Below, piece after piece: positions 9,144-18,196 of a stretch of 64,000 nucleotides of DNA (the first letter of the stretch is position 1; each line of letters starts with the position of its first letter). The notes under the pieces were generated by a model. The model searched no databases. It was not told the DNA's origin and saw only the letters and a program-made list of their open reading frames with translations. This DNA is from an uncultured Flavobacteriales bacterium (GTDB lineage: Bacteria > Bacteroidota > Bacteroidia > Flavobacteriales > Crocinitomicaceae), in NCBI GenBank assembly GCA_946480815.1, contig CAMLLB010000001.1:62001-126000 (forward strand), written 5' to 3'. The translations under genes were made by a program, and so were the position numbers.

Positions 9144-10643
9144 ATGGGCCTGATACAAAAAGACGCTTTTAGAACAACAATCATTTCCTACCTGGGAATC
9201 CTGATCGGAGCCTTGAATAAAGGCGTTTTGTTTCTGGTTATTCTTTCTCCTGCCCAGATCGGATTAATCAACCTGATTATTTCCATCGGAACTCTTTTTG
9301 CCCAGCTTGCGAATCTTGGAACAGTCTACGCTACATGGAAGTTCTTTCCTTTCATGAGGAATGAGGCAAAAAAACATCATGGATTCCTTTCGTTTATTCT
9401 ATTGATTGTAGGTTTGGGAATACTTATTTATACCGCACTGTATATCCTGTTCCGCAATCAGATCCAACATGGGTATATTGAAAAATCACCCATGTTTCTG
9501 GACTATTATTATTGGGTTCTGCCAATCGGGATTTCATATGTGCTCTTCATGGTACTGGAAATATACCTGCGAAGTTTGTATAAAAATATTATTGCCGTTT
9601 TTGCTTATGAAGTAATTTTCCGCGCCGCAACTACCATAATTCTCATTTTAAAATGGACTGATCTGATTTCATTTGATTTATTCGTAATCCTGCACAGTCT
9701 TTTGTACGTTATTCCTACACTGATCCTGGTTTTTTACCTCAAGAGGATGAATGAATTCAATGTGAAACTGTCTTCTATCCAGATTCCGAAAAGGCTTAAG
9801 CGTGTAGTGTTCTATTTTTCCTCCTTCTCTTACATCAATACACTGGGAGGGGTTTGGGTAAGTTCCCTGGATGTATTGATGATTGCGCAATTTGTGGGAC
9901 TTGACGGAACGGGGGTTTTTGCTACTGTAATATTTGTGACCAGTGTACTGCAGGTTCCGTATAAATCGATTACAAGGGTGAGTGCACCGCTGGTTTCGGA
10001 TTATTGGAAGCACCGGCAGTTTGATAAGATGAAAGAACTGTATACCAAGGTAAGCTCTGTTAGCCTGGTAATCGGACTGACAATGTTTCTTCTGTGCTGG
10101 GTAAATATCGACTTCCTGTTTTCCTTCATCAAAAAGCCTGGTTTCCAGGAGGGAATATGGGTTTTCTTTTTTATTATGATCGGAAAGCTGATAGACATGT
10201 ATTTCGGGTTGAACGGAGCCATTTTTTCTACATCCAAAAAATACAGATACGATATCTTCTTTACGGTATTCCTGATCGTTGCGGTTTATTTACTGAATTA
10301 TTGGCTTATCCCTATTTGGGGGATTACAGGAGCTGCAATTTCAACATCGATAGCATTACTTATTTATAATGTCGGGAGATTACTGTTTGTGTGGTTTGCC
10401 TATAAATTGCATCCTTTTCACTGGAAGCAGTTTGTAATTATCGGTTTGGGAATTGTGACCTTAATGGCCGGGCATTTTACCCAAGGACTCATAAACAACA
10501 AGTGGATCCAATTTTTGTTTGAATCCACTTTAGTCGTTGTTTTATTTTTTTGTCCGATTTACTACTTCTCCCTGGAGAATGAAACCATCAATTATATTCG
10601 AAAAGGACTTTCGTTCATTCGTTCGAAAGTACGCGTTAATTAA
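9144..10643 (+). CDS. Polysaccharide flippase, Wzx/MATE-like
   Basis: The 499-residue integral membrane protein has roughly 12-14 hydrophobic segments spread along its length. It opens with the cytoplasmic basic start MGLIQKDAFRTTIISYLGIL typical of the oligosaccharide flippase (PST/MOP) family. Its likely job is moving lipid-linked glycan units across the inner membrane, which fits the glycan genes to its left. The stop codon overlaps the convergent alaS stop in one TTAA at 10640-10643. Family is clear from topology and opening sequence; the substrate is not. Confidence 0.82.
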   Translation: MGLIQKDAFRTTIISYLGILIGALNKGVLFLVILSPAQIGLINLIISIGTLFAQLANLGTVYATWKFFPFMRNEAKKHHGFLSFILLIVGLGILIYTALYILFRNQIQHGYIEKSPMFLDYYYWVLPIGISYVLFMVLEIYLRSLYKNIIAVFAYEVIFRAATTIILILKWTDLISFDLFVILHSLLYVIPTLILVFYLKRMNEFNVKLSSIQIPKRLKRVVFYFSSFSYINTLGGVWVSSLDVLMIAQFVGLDGTGVFATVIFVTSVLQVPYKSITRVSAPLVSDYWKHRQFDKMKELYTKVSSVSLVIGLTMFLLCWVNIDFLFSFIKKPGFQEGIWVFFFIMIGKLIDMYFGLNGAIFSTSKKYRYDIFFTVFLIVAVYLLNYWLIPIWGITGAAISTSIALLIYNVGRLLFVWFAYKLHPFHWKQFVIIGLGIVTLMAGHFTQGLINNKWIQFLFESTLVVVLFFCPIYYFSLENETINYIRKGLSFIRSKVRVN

Positions 10644-13255
10644 GCAATTGTTTTTTTTATCTCTGAGATTGCCTGGTCTAAACCGGAAGGATTTTTTCCT
10701 CCTGCAGTTGCAAAAAAAGCTTGTCCGCCACCACCGCCCTGGATGAATGCAGCAACTGATTTCACCAAATTCCCGGCATTCCATCCTTTGGAAGAAACCA
10801 GGTTTTCATCTACTAAAACGCTGATTGCACATTTGTCTTCTTCTTTCGATCCGATCACAGCTACCAGGTTGGGAACTTCCCCTTTCAACTGGAATAAAAT
10901 GTCTTTCACCGAACCGGCGTCCAGATCAATGACAGACTCCAGGAACGAAAAATCTCCTTTGGAAACGATTTTAGTCTTCAAATCGGATTTTACTAATTTA
11001 GCTTGTTCCTTTTTGAAGTTTTCGACTTGTTTTTGGAGCTGGTTGTTCTTCGAGATCAAATCTTCAACCGCTTTTGAAATATCTTTCGGGTTTTTCAATA
11101 ACTCGTTCACCGATTTCAGTTTCGATTCCTGATCAGCGTAATACGTTTCAACAGCAACATTGGTAATCGCTTCAATCCGACGAATACCTGCTGCAACAGC
11201 AGATTCAGCCTGAATTTTGAATAAACCGATCTGTCCCGTGTTTTTAACGTGCGTTCCTCCGCATAATTCTACCGAATCACCGAATTTGATCACACGAACC
11301 GTATCTCCGTATTTCTCACCGAACAAAGCCATTGCACCCATTTCGGTTGCCACTTCGATCGGCACATTGCGTTTTTCATCCAGATCAATGCTTGCACGAA
11401 TTGCTTCGCTAACCAATGATTCAATCTTCGCCAATTCTTCATCTGTTACCTTGGAGAAATGAGAAAAGTCAAAGCGCAGGTAGTTTGGATTTACCAATGA
11501 TCCTTTTTGCTCCACATGTGTTCCCAAAACAGTTCTCAATGCATGGTGCAAGAGGTGAGTAGCTGAGTGATTGTAAGCAGATAACTTGCGTTTCTGCTCA
11601 TTTACCTCAGCTGTAAAAGGTCTGTTCGGATTGGCAGGCAAGGTTTCCGATAAATGAACAATCAGGTTGTTCTCTTTTTTTGTATCAAAAATGATTACCG
11701 ATTCAGAATCGTTGTAAATTCTTCCGGTGTCGCCAACCTGTCCGCCGCCTTCCGGGTAAAACGGAGTTTTGGAGAAAACCAATTGATAAAAGGTTTTTTG
11801 CTTTTGAGAAACCTTGCGGTATTTTACAATTTCGACAGCAGTTTCCAGGTAATCGTAACCAACGAATTCTTCTACCGAGTCGTCGATCAGTTGAACCCAG
11901 TCATCCGTTTCAATAGCTGTTGCAGCCCTGGAACGGTCTTTTTGCTTGGTCAATTCAACATTGAAACCTGTTTCATCCACAGAAAGATTGTTCTCCCGGG
12001 CAATTAAGCTTGTTAAATCGAACGGGAAACCGTAGGTGTCATATAATTCAAAAACGGAAACTCCGTCCAGGATCGTTTTGTTTTCATTTTTTGCTGTGGA
12101 GATCAAGCTTTCGATTCGCTTAATTCCCTGCTCCAATGTTCGGAAGAAAGACAATTCTTCTTCGCGGATCACTTTTTCAACCAATTCGCGTTGTTTGATC
12201 AGTTCAGAGAACGGATCTCCCATCACTTCGGAAAGAACAACCGATAATCCGGAAAGGAACGGCTCTTTCAATCCAAGAGTTTGATAGCCGTAACGGACAG
12301 CACGTCTCAAAATACGACGGATTACATAACCGGCCCCGGTATTGGAAGGCAATTGTCCGTCTGCAATAGAGAATGCGATCGCACGTACGTGGTCAGCGAT
12401 TACACGTAATGCGATATCCGTTGTTTCATTTTCTCCATATGTTTTTCCGGATACTTTTTCCATGTGGCGGATCAGTGTCTGGAACAAATCGATATCGTAA
12501 TTGGAAGTTTTTCCTTGCAAGGTCATTGCCAAACGTTCCAATCCCATTCCTGTATCCACGTGCGTTGCAGGTAAGGATTCCAAACTTCCGTCTGCTTTCC
12601 GGTTGAACTGCATGAAAACGTTGTTCCAGATCTCGATCACTTGCGGGTGATCTTCGTTGACGTATTGTTTTCCGTCACCTTTCGCACGTTCCGCTTCCGG
12701 ACGATTATCGACATGGATTTCCGTACAAGGTCCGCAAGGCCCGGTGTCACCCATTTCCCAGAAATTATCCTTTTTTGAAGCTAGAATAATGCGGTCTTCG
12801 GCAATGTATTTTTTCCAGATATCATACGATTCCTGGTCTTTGGGAACACCGTCTTTTTCGTCACCTTCAAAAACCGTAACATACAAACGGTCCTTCGGAA
12901 TTTTGTAAACCTCCGTCAATAATTCCCAGGCCCATGCAATCGCTTCTTCCTTGAAATAATCTCCGAAAGACCAGTTTCCAAGCATTTCAAACATGGTGTG
13001 GTGGTATGTATCAACACCCACTTCTTCCAGGTCGTTGTGTTTTCCTGAAACGCGTAAACATTTTTGAGAATTGGCGACACGACGGTTTTTCGGAACCGCA
13101 TTTCCAAGGAAAAAATCCTTGAACTGGTTCATTCCGGCGTTCGTAAACATCAAGGTTGGGTCATTTTTTACAACCATTGGTGCTGAAGGAACAATCTGAT
13201 GTCCTTTCGACGCAAAAAAATCAAAAAACTGCTTGCGAATTTCGTGTACTGTCAT
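10640..13255 (-). CDS. alaS: Alanine--tRNA ligase
   Basis: Charges tRNA-Ala with alanine and edits mischarged tRNA. The 871-residue protein has the full family length. The N-terminal catalytic core contains PTLMFTNAGMNQFKD and the DTGPCGPCTEI region. The editing domain has the zinc-binding HSATHLLH and CGGTH motifs, and the C-terminal domain ends with a glycine-rich GGGGGQAF segment. The start is ATG at 13255. It is a single-gene unit; its stop shares TTAA with the convergent flippase gene. Confidence 0.98.
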   Translation of the reverse strand: MTVHEIRKQFFDFFASKGHQIVPSAPMVVKNDPTLMFTNAGMNQFKDFFLGNAVPKNRRVANSQKCLRVSGKHNDLEEVGVDTYHHTMFEMLGNWSFGDYFKEEAIAWAWELLTEVYKIPKDRLYVTVFEGDEKDGVPKDQESYDIWKKYIAEDRIILASKKDNFWEMGDTGPCGPCTEIHVDNRPEAERAKGDGKQYVNEDHPQVIEIWNNVFMQFNRKADGSLESLPATHVDTGMGLERLAMTLQGKTSNYDIDLFQTLIRHMEKVSGKTYGENETTDIALRVIADHVRAIAFSIADGQLPSNTGAGYVIRRILRRAVRYGYQTLGLKEPFLSGLSVVLSEVMGDPFSELIKQRELVEKVIREEELSFFRTLEQGIKRIESLISTAKNENKTILDGVSVFELYDTYGFPFDLTSLIARENNLSVDETGFNVELTKQKDRSRAATAIETDDWVQLIDDSVEEFVGYDYLETAVEIVKYRKVSQKQKTFYQLVFSKTPFYPEGGGQVGDTGRIYNDSESVIIFDTKKENNLIVHLSETLPANPNRPFTAEVNEQKRKLSAYNHSATHLLHHALRTVLGTHVEQKGSLVNPNYLRFDFSHFSKVTDEELAKIESLVSEAIRASIDLDEKRNVPIEVATEMGAMALFGEKYGDTVRVIKFGDSVELCGGTHVKNTGQIGLFKIQAESAVAAGIRRIEAITNVAVETYYADQESKLKSVNELLKNPKDISKAVEDLISKNNQLQKQVENFKKEQAKLVKSDLKTKIVSKGDFSFLESVIDLDAGSVKDILFQLKGEVPNLVAVIGSKEEDKCAISVLVDENLVSSKGWNAGNLVKSVAAFIQGGGGGQAFFATAGGKNPSGLDQAISEIKKTIA

Positions 13256-13300
13256 TACCTGTTAACTTGTAAATGCTTTTTAGTTCTCTTTTGAGAGCCA

Positions 13301-13308
13301 CAAATGTA
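13301..13308 (-). promoter_or_regulatory. Putative -7 promoter element of alaS
   Basis: On the minus strand this reads TACATTTG, an exact TAnnTTTG match, 45 bases before the alaS ATG. A TTG -33 element is not obvious. Confidence 0.4.
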
Positions 13309-13366
13309 GCTGAAATAGTTAATTCACACCGACATTCCGCCAACAAATTTGAAGTATTTCTTCGTC

Positions 13367-15190
13367 TTATTCCGGTTTTGCCAAAACAGCTTTTATGAAA
13401 TAAGTAAACAAAAGAATTGCACTGAAAGCGGAGACCCAGATGACTATCGGATCCTGGACCCAATAGTAAAAAATGCTGTGTTCCGTATGTGTATTATAAC
13501 AGGCGTCCACATATTCTCTTTTCAAGACCGATTCGAGGAACAAGAATAGAAAAGACGGGAACAGGACTGTCAATGCAAAGCACAGGTTAAATGTGATCAG
13601 AAGCAGTCTTTTTGAGACTCTTTTTCCATTGAAAAAAATATAGAATAACGAGTACAAAATAACTGAGAAAACCATCAGTTGAGAAAACAGCCGGAATTGA
13701 GGGTCGGCGCGATGACTATAATCTGAATAGACAGATGGTTCCATAAATACCAGGAAGAACAATACGTTAAGGATCACGAAAACACCACCAATGGAAGCGG
13801 CAATGATCAGGTTGATTGGATTTCCGATTGCAAAAAGGAAAAATACAAAAGCAAAACCGATGGCAAAAAAGAGGTTGATGATCAAAGCTGTCCAGTTGAT
13901 AGCCGGATCATGTGCGGCCTGACTGTTGGAATACAGGTCTTCTAATTGTTCTTTTTCAACGAAATACATGGGTTGTTCATATTCTTCCGTTTGAGCTCTG
14001 AATTTTTCATAGTTCTCCAGGTTTCCATACTTCATTAAATCCGATTGTACTTGTTCCAAATTGTTGGCAGATTCCCCAACAATTGGAATGTAATTCATGT
14101 TTTGCCGTCTCTTCCAAACATAGTCTACGATCTCACTGATATTCATCGAATGTCCGATTTGATGCCGGATCAGTAATTGTCTGTACTTTTCAAGAAGTTG
14201 AATAACACCTTCTTTTTTAGCTTTTGCTAAAAAGGAATTGAAAGATTTGTTGGCTTCCAGGGAAAAATTGGATTCTCCATCATAGTAATCGTCATAGATG
14301 CTTCGATAGTAGTAATTCCTTCTTGAAGCATATTCCTGAAAAATGTTTTTGTAATTGTCATATTTGAAATAATTTGGGGATATTTCCTGTTTGGAGAAGT
14401 TCCGAAGGTCATAAATTGCATTCGGGCATAATTCTTTCAGCTTTTTTGCTTCAATGAAATAACTGGACTCGATAGTTTCCGCACAATGGAGTGCTTCACG
14501 GGTGGTTTTGACAACGAGGAACTGAACCAATTTGTTTTCAATCGTGTCGTTATTTTCCGGGTGATTGGATGGAATATAGGAAGTTTCGTCCTTTTGCGTA
14601 CGAACTTTTGCCAGGCTCATGGACAAATAATCGGACATATTGTTCCAGGTAGAGTTGTTGTAGTCAAAACTGATTTCCTCTATTTCCGGATGGTGAACCT
14701 GGATATAAGTGTCGTAACCAAAACTATTGTCAAATAAGAACGGTTCTGCAAGATTGATGGTTTGAATGTGGTCTTTCAACTCAGTAAGCGGAGCAAGTTT
14801 TCGGATTTTGGCATCAACTCCCCAGTTGAAAGTAGTATATGCCCAGGTTAAACTCCAGAAAATGAGCAGAAAGGAACAGAATAAACGTGTAAAGTAGAAA
14901 CGCTGAAGCGGATAGAGGTTTTTTACGGCACTTTTCCTGTAAAAGGCCAATGCCCAAACTATGATGAAAATTGCATTCAGGATAACAAGGCAAAGCAAAG
15001 CATTCGATTTCTCGAAATAAAGACTTCCGGGAATTCGGATAATTCTTTCCTCATTAGTGAAAGCGTATCCCCACAAATAGAAAAGTCCGCTGATGACCGC
15101 TGAAAAAAAGCAAGCGTACAAGAGCTTGGTATGCCACAACAGAGGAAATTTTTCCAATAAAAAAATATCGAGTTTTTTAAGCAGGTTCAT
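13367..15190 (-). CDS. Multi-pass membrane protein, likely permease partner of the adjacent ABC ATPase
   Basis: From the ATG at 15190 (an upstream in-frame start at 15298 lies inside the ABC gene and is rejected) the product is 607 residues. Three hydrophobic segments fill the first ~120 residues. They are followed by a polar region of roughly 270 residues rich in Tyr, Asn and Glu, then about five more membrane segments to the C terminus. That layout resembles ABC-2 type permeases with a large extracytoplasmic loop. The start is 2 bases after the ABC ATPase stop, so the pair is coupled. I do not recognise a named family. Confidence 0.65.
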   Translation of the reverse strand: MNLLKKLDIFLLEKFPLLWHTKLLYACFFSAVISGLFYLWGYAFTNEERIIRIPGSLYFEKSNALLCLVILNAIFIIVWALAFYRKSAVKNLYPLQRFYFTRLFCSFLLIFWSLTWAYTTFNWGVDAKIRKLAPLTELKDHIQTINLAEPFLFDNSFGYDTYIQVHHPEIEEISFDYNNSTWNNMSDYLSMSLAKVRTQKDETSYIPSNHPENNDTIENKLVQFLVVKTTREALHCAETIESSYFIEAKKLKELCPNAIYDLRNFSKQEISPNYFKYDNYKNIFQEYASRRNYYYRSIYDDYYDGESNFSLEANKSFNSFLAKAKKEGVIQLLEKYRQLLIRHQIGHSMNISEIVDYVWKRRQNMNYIPIVGESANNLEQVQSDLMKYGNLENYEKFRAQTEEYEQPMYFVEKEQLEDLYSNSQAAHDPAINWTALIINLFFAIGFAFVFFLFAIGNPINLIIAASIGGVFVILNVLFFLVFMEPSVYSDYSHRADPQFRLFSQLMVFSVILYSLFYIFFNGKRVSKRLLLITFNLCFALTVLFPSFLFLFLESVLKREYVDACYNTHTEHSIFYYWVQDPIVIWVSAFSAILLFTYFIKAVLAKPE

Positions 15191-15192
15191 AA

Positions 15193-16362
15193 TCAGGTGT
15201 TTTGAATAAAGAATCGTCTGGATGATTTGGAAATATCGCGGATGTAGGTTATCTGCACCTGCGAGTCGATCAGCTTTTGCAAGACCTCGTTCATGCACGA
15301 TTTTTTCGAAATGTGGATGATGAAAATTCCCCCGTTGAATTGAATTTGCTCTACCGGTAAATGCTTCATCATGTCGGAAAGAACTTCTTTTGAAATTGGC
15401 AAGTCCATTTCCAAAATGGTTTTTTCGGTTTTATCCGGTTCGTTTTCTTCCTGGGACTGATCGATATAAACAGGGTTTCCTTTTTTCAGGAAGATTACTT
15501 TATCAGCAACTTTCTCGACTTCAAAAAGCTGTTGAGAGCTTAGAATAATTCCCAGTGGATTGGATAAACTGGCTGCCATCAATTTTAGATCTTCCAGGAT
15601 CAATTGTTGGGCAAGCACATCCAGGTTTGCCAGAGGTTCATCCAGTAAAAGCAACTTTGGTTTCCGGAGAAAAGTTCGTGCCAGTTCAAAACGCATTTTA
15701 TACCCGGAAGATAATTCGCTCCACTTGTAATCGCGGAAAGACCACAACCCGAACCGGATGATGTACATCAGGACCAGTAATTCATTCTCCTCTCCGAAAA
15801 TACCGTATTGACTTGCTGTGAATTTCAGGTTGCTTTTAAGTGAGCCATGCCACTTCGGAGTGCGCTGTGGAATGTAAGCCAGGTGAGAACGCTGGTTGTA
15901 CAATTTGAGTTGTTCCAGGTCATTGGAAAAGCGGATTGTACCGGAATCAAACTCCAGGTCCTTTGCAATAACGCGAAGCAGGGAAGTTTTTCCGTTTCCA
16001 TTCTCGCCAACAAGTCCCCAGATTTCACCCGGATGAATTTGAATGTTTATTGGTCCGATCTCAAAAGAACTCCTGCGGTATTTTTTACTTAGATCAGTAA
16101 CAGTTACAAGCGTTTCGTTGTTTTCCTTCTCACCAAGATTTAATTGTTCCAGTTCCTGGAGCAAGGTGAACGACTTCCGGATAAATTCTTCGTGATCATC
16201 CGGGTTTTGTTCCTTCCAGGAAACAAGGCTGATCGTTTTTTTATAAAATACCTGATCGGCTGTATCGAGAACACAATCTACCAGGTTTCGAAATCCCAGG
16301 TCAACATCCAGGTTGTTGAAGTGAGTTTTAGTTTGGTTAATTTTAGATTGAAATGGATTCAT
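15193..16362 (-). CDS. ABC transporter ATP-binding protein with altered signature and H-loop
   Basis: The 389-residue protein has about 85 N-terminal residues before the ATPase core. The core shows Walker A GENGNGKTSLL, a Q-loop YIPQRTPKWHG, the signature as ELSSGYKMR (LSGGQ replaced by LSSGY), and Walker B LLLLDEP followed by LANLD. The position where the H-loop histidine is expected reads ILSSQQLFEVE, so the histidine appears replaced by glutamine (codon CAA). The C-terminal ~110 residues are an accessory domain. It sits between a UbiB-like kinase gene (3-base gap) and its probable permease (2-base gap). Export of a lipid or glycan is only a guess. Confidence 0.85.
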   Translation of the reverse strand: MNPFQSKINQTKTHFNNLDVDLGFRNLVDCVLDTADQVFYKKTISLVSWKEQNPDDHEEFIRKSFTLLQELEQLNLGEKENNETLVTVTDLSKKYRRSSFEIGPINIQIHPGEIWGLVGENGNGKTSLLRVIAKDLEFDSGTIRFSNDLEQLKLYNQRSHLAYIPQRTPKWHGSLKSNLKFTASQYGIFGEENELLVLMYIIRFGLWSFRDYKWSELSSGYKMRFELARTFLRKPKLLLLDEPLANLDVLAQQLILEDLKLMAASLSNPLGIILSSQQLFEVEKVADKVIFLKKGNPVYIDQSQEENEPDKTEKTILEMDLPISKEVLSDMMKHLPVEQIQFNGGIFIIHISKKSCMNEVLQKLIDSQVQITYIRDISKSSRRFFIQNT

Positions 16363-16365
16363 AGT

Positions 16366-18054
16366 TTATTTGGCTCTAAACATTAAGCGGAGTACAACGA
16401 AAACGGATATGACGACCGTTGTTACGAAAAAGATATCCGGGAAATTACCGAAGACTTTGCCCATAAACGGTTCTCCTTTGGAATTATAGATCACTGTTTT
16501 TACATTGTAAACCTTCAGAAGTGTTGAAGAGATCAGAAGGATCCCCAGTAAAATTATCGCACCGAAACGATAAATGTGTCTCCGGATTTCCGTGTTTCCA
16601 ATAGTGTTTCCTTCTTCTCCTAATTTAATATTGTGACGAAGCCCTTCGTGCTTGAAACTGGTTACAATCGCTCTGATATCCTTAGGAAGCGTTTCAATTA
16701 AGTAAAGGTAATCTTCTGCCGAGTTGAGGATCTTGGATTTGATGTTTTTCCATCCGAAGCGTTCTTTGATCTTGTCTGCGGCATAAGGCCTTACCATTGC
16801 GATCAGGTCCAGTTTTACCTGGAGTGATTCTGCTACTTTCTGGATAGTTACCAATGTTTTCAAAAGCATATACAAACTACTCGGAATGGTAATCCCATAT
16901 TTCATCAGCAGCTTAAAGGTATCGGTAAATAAACCTGAAATATCGACATCATCATAGGAATAATACGTGTATTTCAAGGTCAGTTCATTGATTTCGAACT
17001 CCAGGCTTTCCATATCCCGGAAGTTTTCTACCTCAGTCAATTTTAAAAGTGCTTTGGCAATTTTATGCGGATTATTATCTGCAAAGCCGATCAGGAAGTC
17101 AATTAGCCCGTCGATTTGTTTGGGCTTTAAGCTCGCACACATTCCAAAGTCAATCAAAACCAATTGATTGTTACCGCGAATGAACATGTTTCCCGAATGC
17201 GGATCTGCATGGAAGAAACCGTGCTTCAGGATCATGCTCAAAATGACATTGATCCCGTTTTCTGCAATTGTTTTCGGGTCAAATCCTTTGGAAATCAGGT
17301 TGGCCAAATTGTCCGGACCTTCTCCTTCCACATATTCCATGACCAATAATTTTGATGTGGAATACTTGCTGTAAACTTTCGGTACATAAACCCGGTCGTC
17401 TCCTTTGAACATGTGAGTAAAACGCATCATATTCGAAAGCTCATTCATGAAATCAAGTTCTTTCAGCATGATATCCCCAAAATCCTCAATGAAGCGAATC
17501 AGGTTGAAATTGCTGATTTCCGGATATTGGTTTTGGATTTTTTGAGCAAAGATCTGAAGCAGTTTGATATCCAAACGGATCTTGTTACGAATATTTGGTC
17601 GCTGCACTTTCAAAACAACTTTTTCTCCCGTGTGCAGAGTTGCCACATAAACCTGTGCAATGGAAGCCGATGCAATGTGCTTCTCATTGAATTGGGAAAA
17701 AACAGTATCAATAGAGGCTCCTATTTCGTTTTGAATGATCTGAATGGCAATATCATCAGGCATCGGGCGTGCTGAAGACTGCAATTTTTTCAACTCCATA
17801 CGTAAGCCTTCTGAAGCGATATCAGGCCTGTCCGCCACGATCTGTCCGAACTTGATAAATGTAGGTCCCAGATCTTCGATAATTAAGCGTAATCTTTCAG
17901 ACCGTGTCTTCCGATTTTTTCCTCTCGGATCGAAGATCACACGCAATGGTCCGGTTGTCAGCCAGTTGGCTACATAATGCCCAATAATGATCCGGATGAT
18001 CGACAGTAATCTGAAAAAATTCTTAAGGTTTGCACTAAAGCGAAAAATCCACAT
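16366..18054 (-). CDS. AarF/UbiB family atypical kinase
   Basis: The 562-residue protein has the ABC1/UbiB hallmarks. These are LGPTFIKFGQ (KxGQ motif, about residues 66-75), an alanine-containing nucleotide loop SASIAQVY, and VVLKVQRP with the invariant lysine. Further on are HADPHSGNMF and IDFGM of the catalytic loop and metal site, and two C-terminal membrane segments (about residues 490-560). UbiB proteins support quinone or isoprenoid-lipid metabolism in other bacteria. This organism makes menaquinone (menC-menA here), so a strict ubiquinone role is unlikely. It is the first gene of an operon with an ABC ATPase and membrane protein. Confidence 0.88.
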   Translation of the reverse strand: MWIFRFSANLKNFFRLLSIIRIIIGHYVANWLTTGPLRVIFDPRGKNRKTRSERLRLIIEDLGPTFIKFGQIVADRPDIASEGLRMELKKLQSSARPMPDDIAIQIIQNEIGASIDTVFSQFNEKHIASASIAQVYVATLHTGEKVVLKVQRPNIRNKIRLDIKLLQIFAQKIQNQYPEISNFNLIRFIEDFGDIMLKELDFMNELSNMMRFTHMFKGDDRVYVPKVYSKYSTSKLLVMEYVEGEGPDNLANLISKGFDPKTIAENGINVILSMILKHGFFHADPHSGNMFIRGNNQLVLIDFGMCASLKPKQIDGLIDFLIGFADNNPHKIAKALLKLTEVENFRDMESLEFEINELTLKYTYYSYDDVDISGLFTDTFKLLMKYGITIPSSLYMLLKTLVTIQKVAESLQVKLDLIAMVRPYAADKIKERFGWKNIKSKILNSAEDYLYLIETLPKDIRAIVTSFKHEGLRHNIKLGEEGNTIGNTEIRRHIYRFGAIILLGILLISSTLLKVYNVKTVIYNSKGEPFMGKVFGNFPDIFFVTTVVISVFVVLRLMFRAK

Positions 18055-18196
18055 AGAAGGCCTTTATTTATATCAAATGTAATTGAAAGTTTAGTAAAGT
18101 AAATAAGGTAAGTTAAATTCGGAACAAATATTCAGATTTTAGCATTCATTCACATTTTTTCTATCTTTAGCGACTTGAAAACTAAAAAACTTAAAT

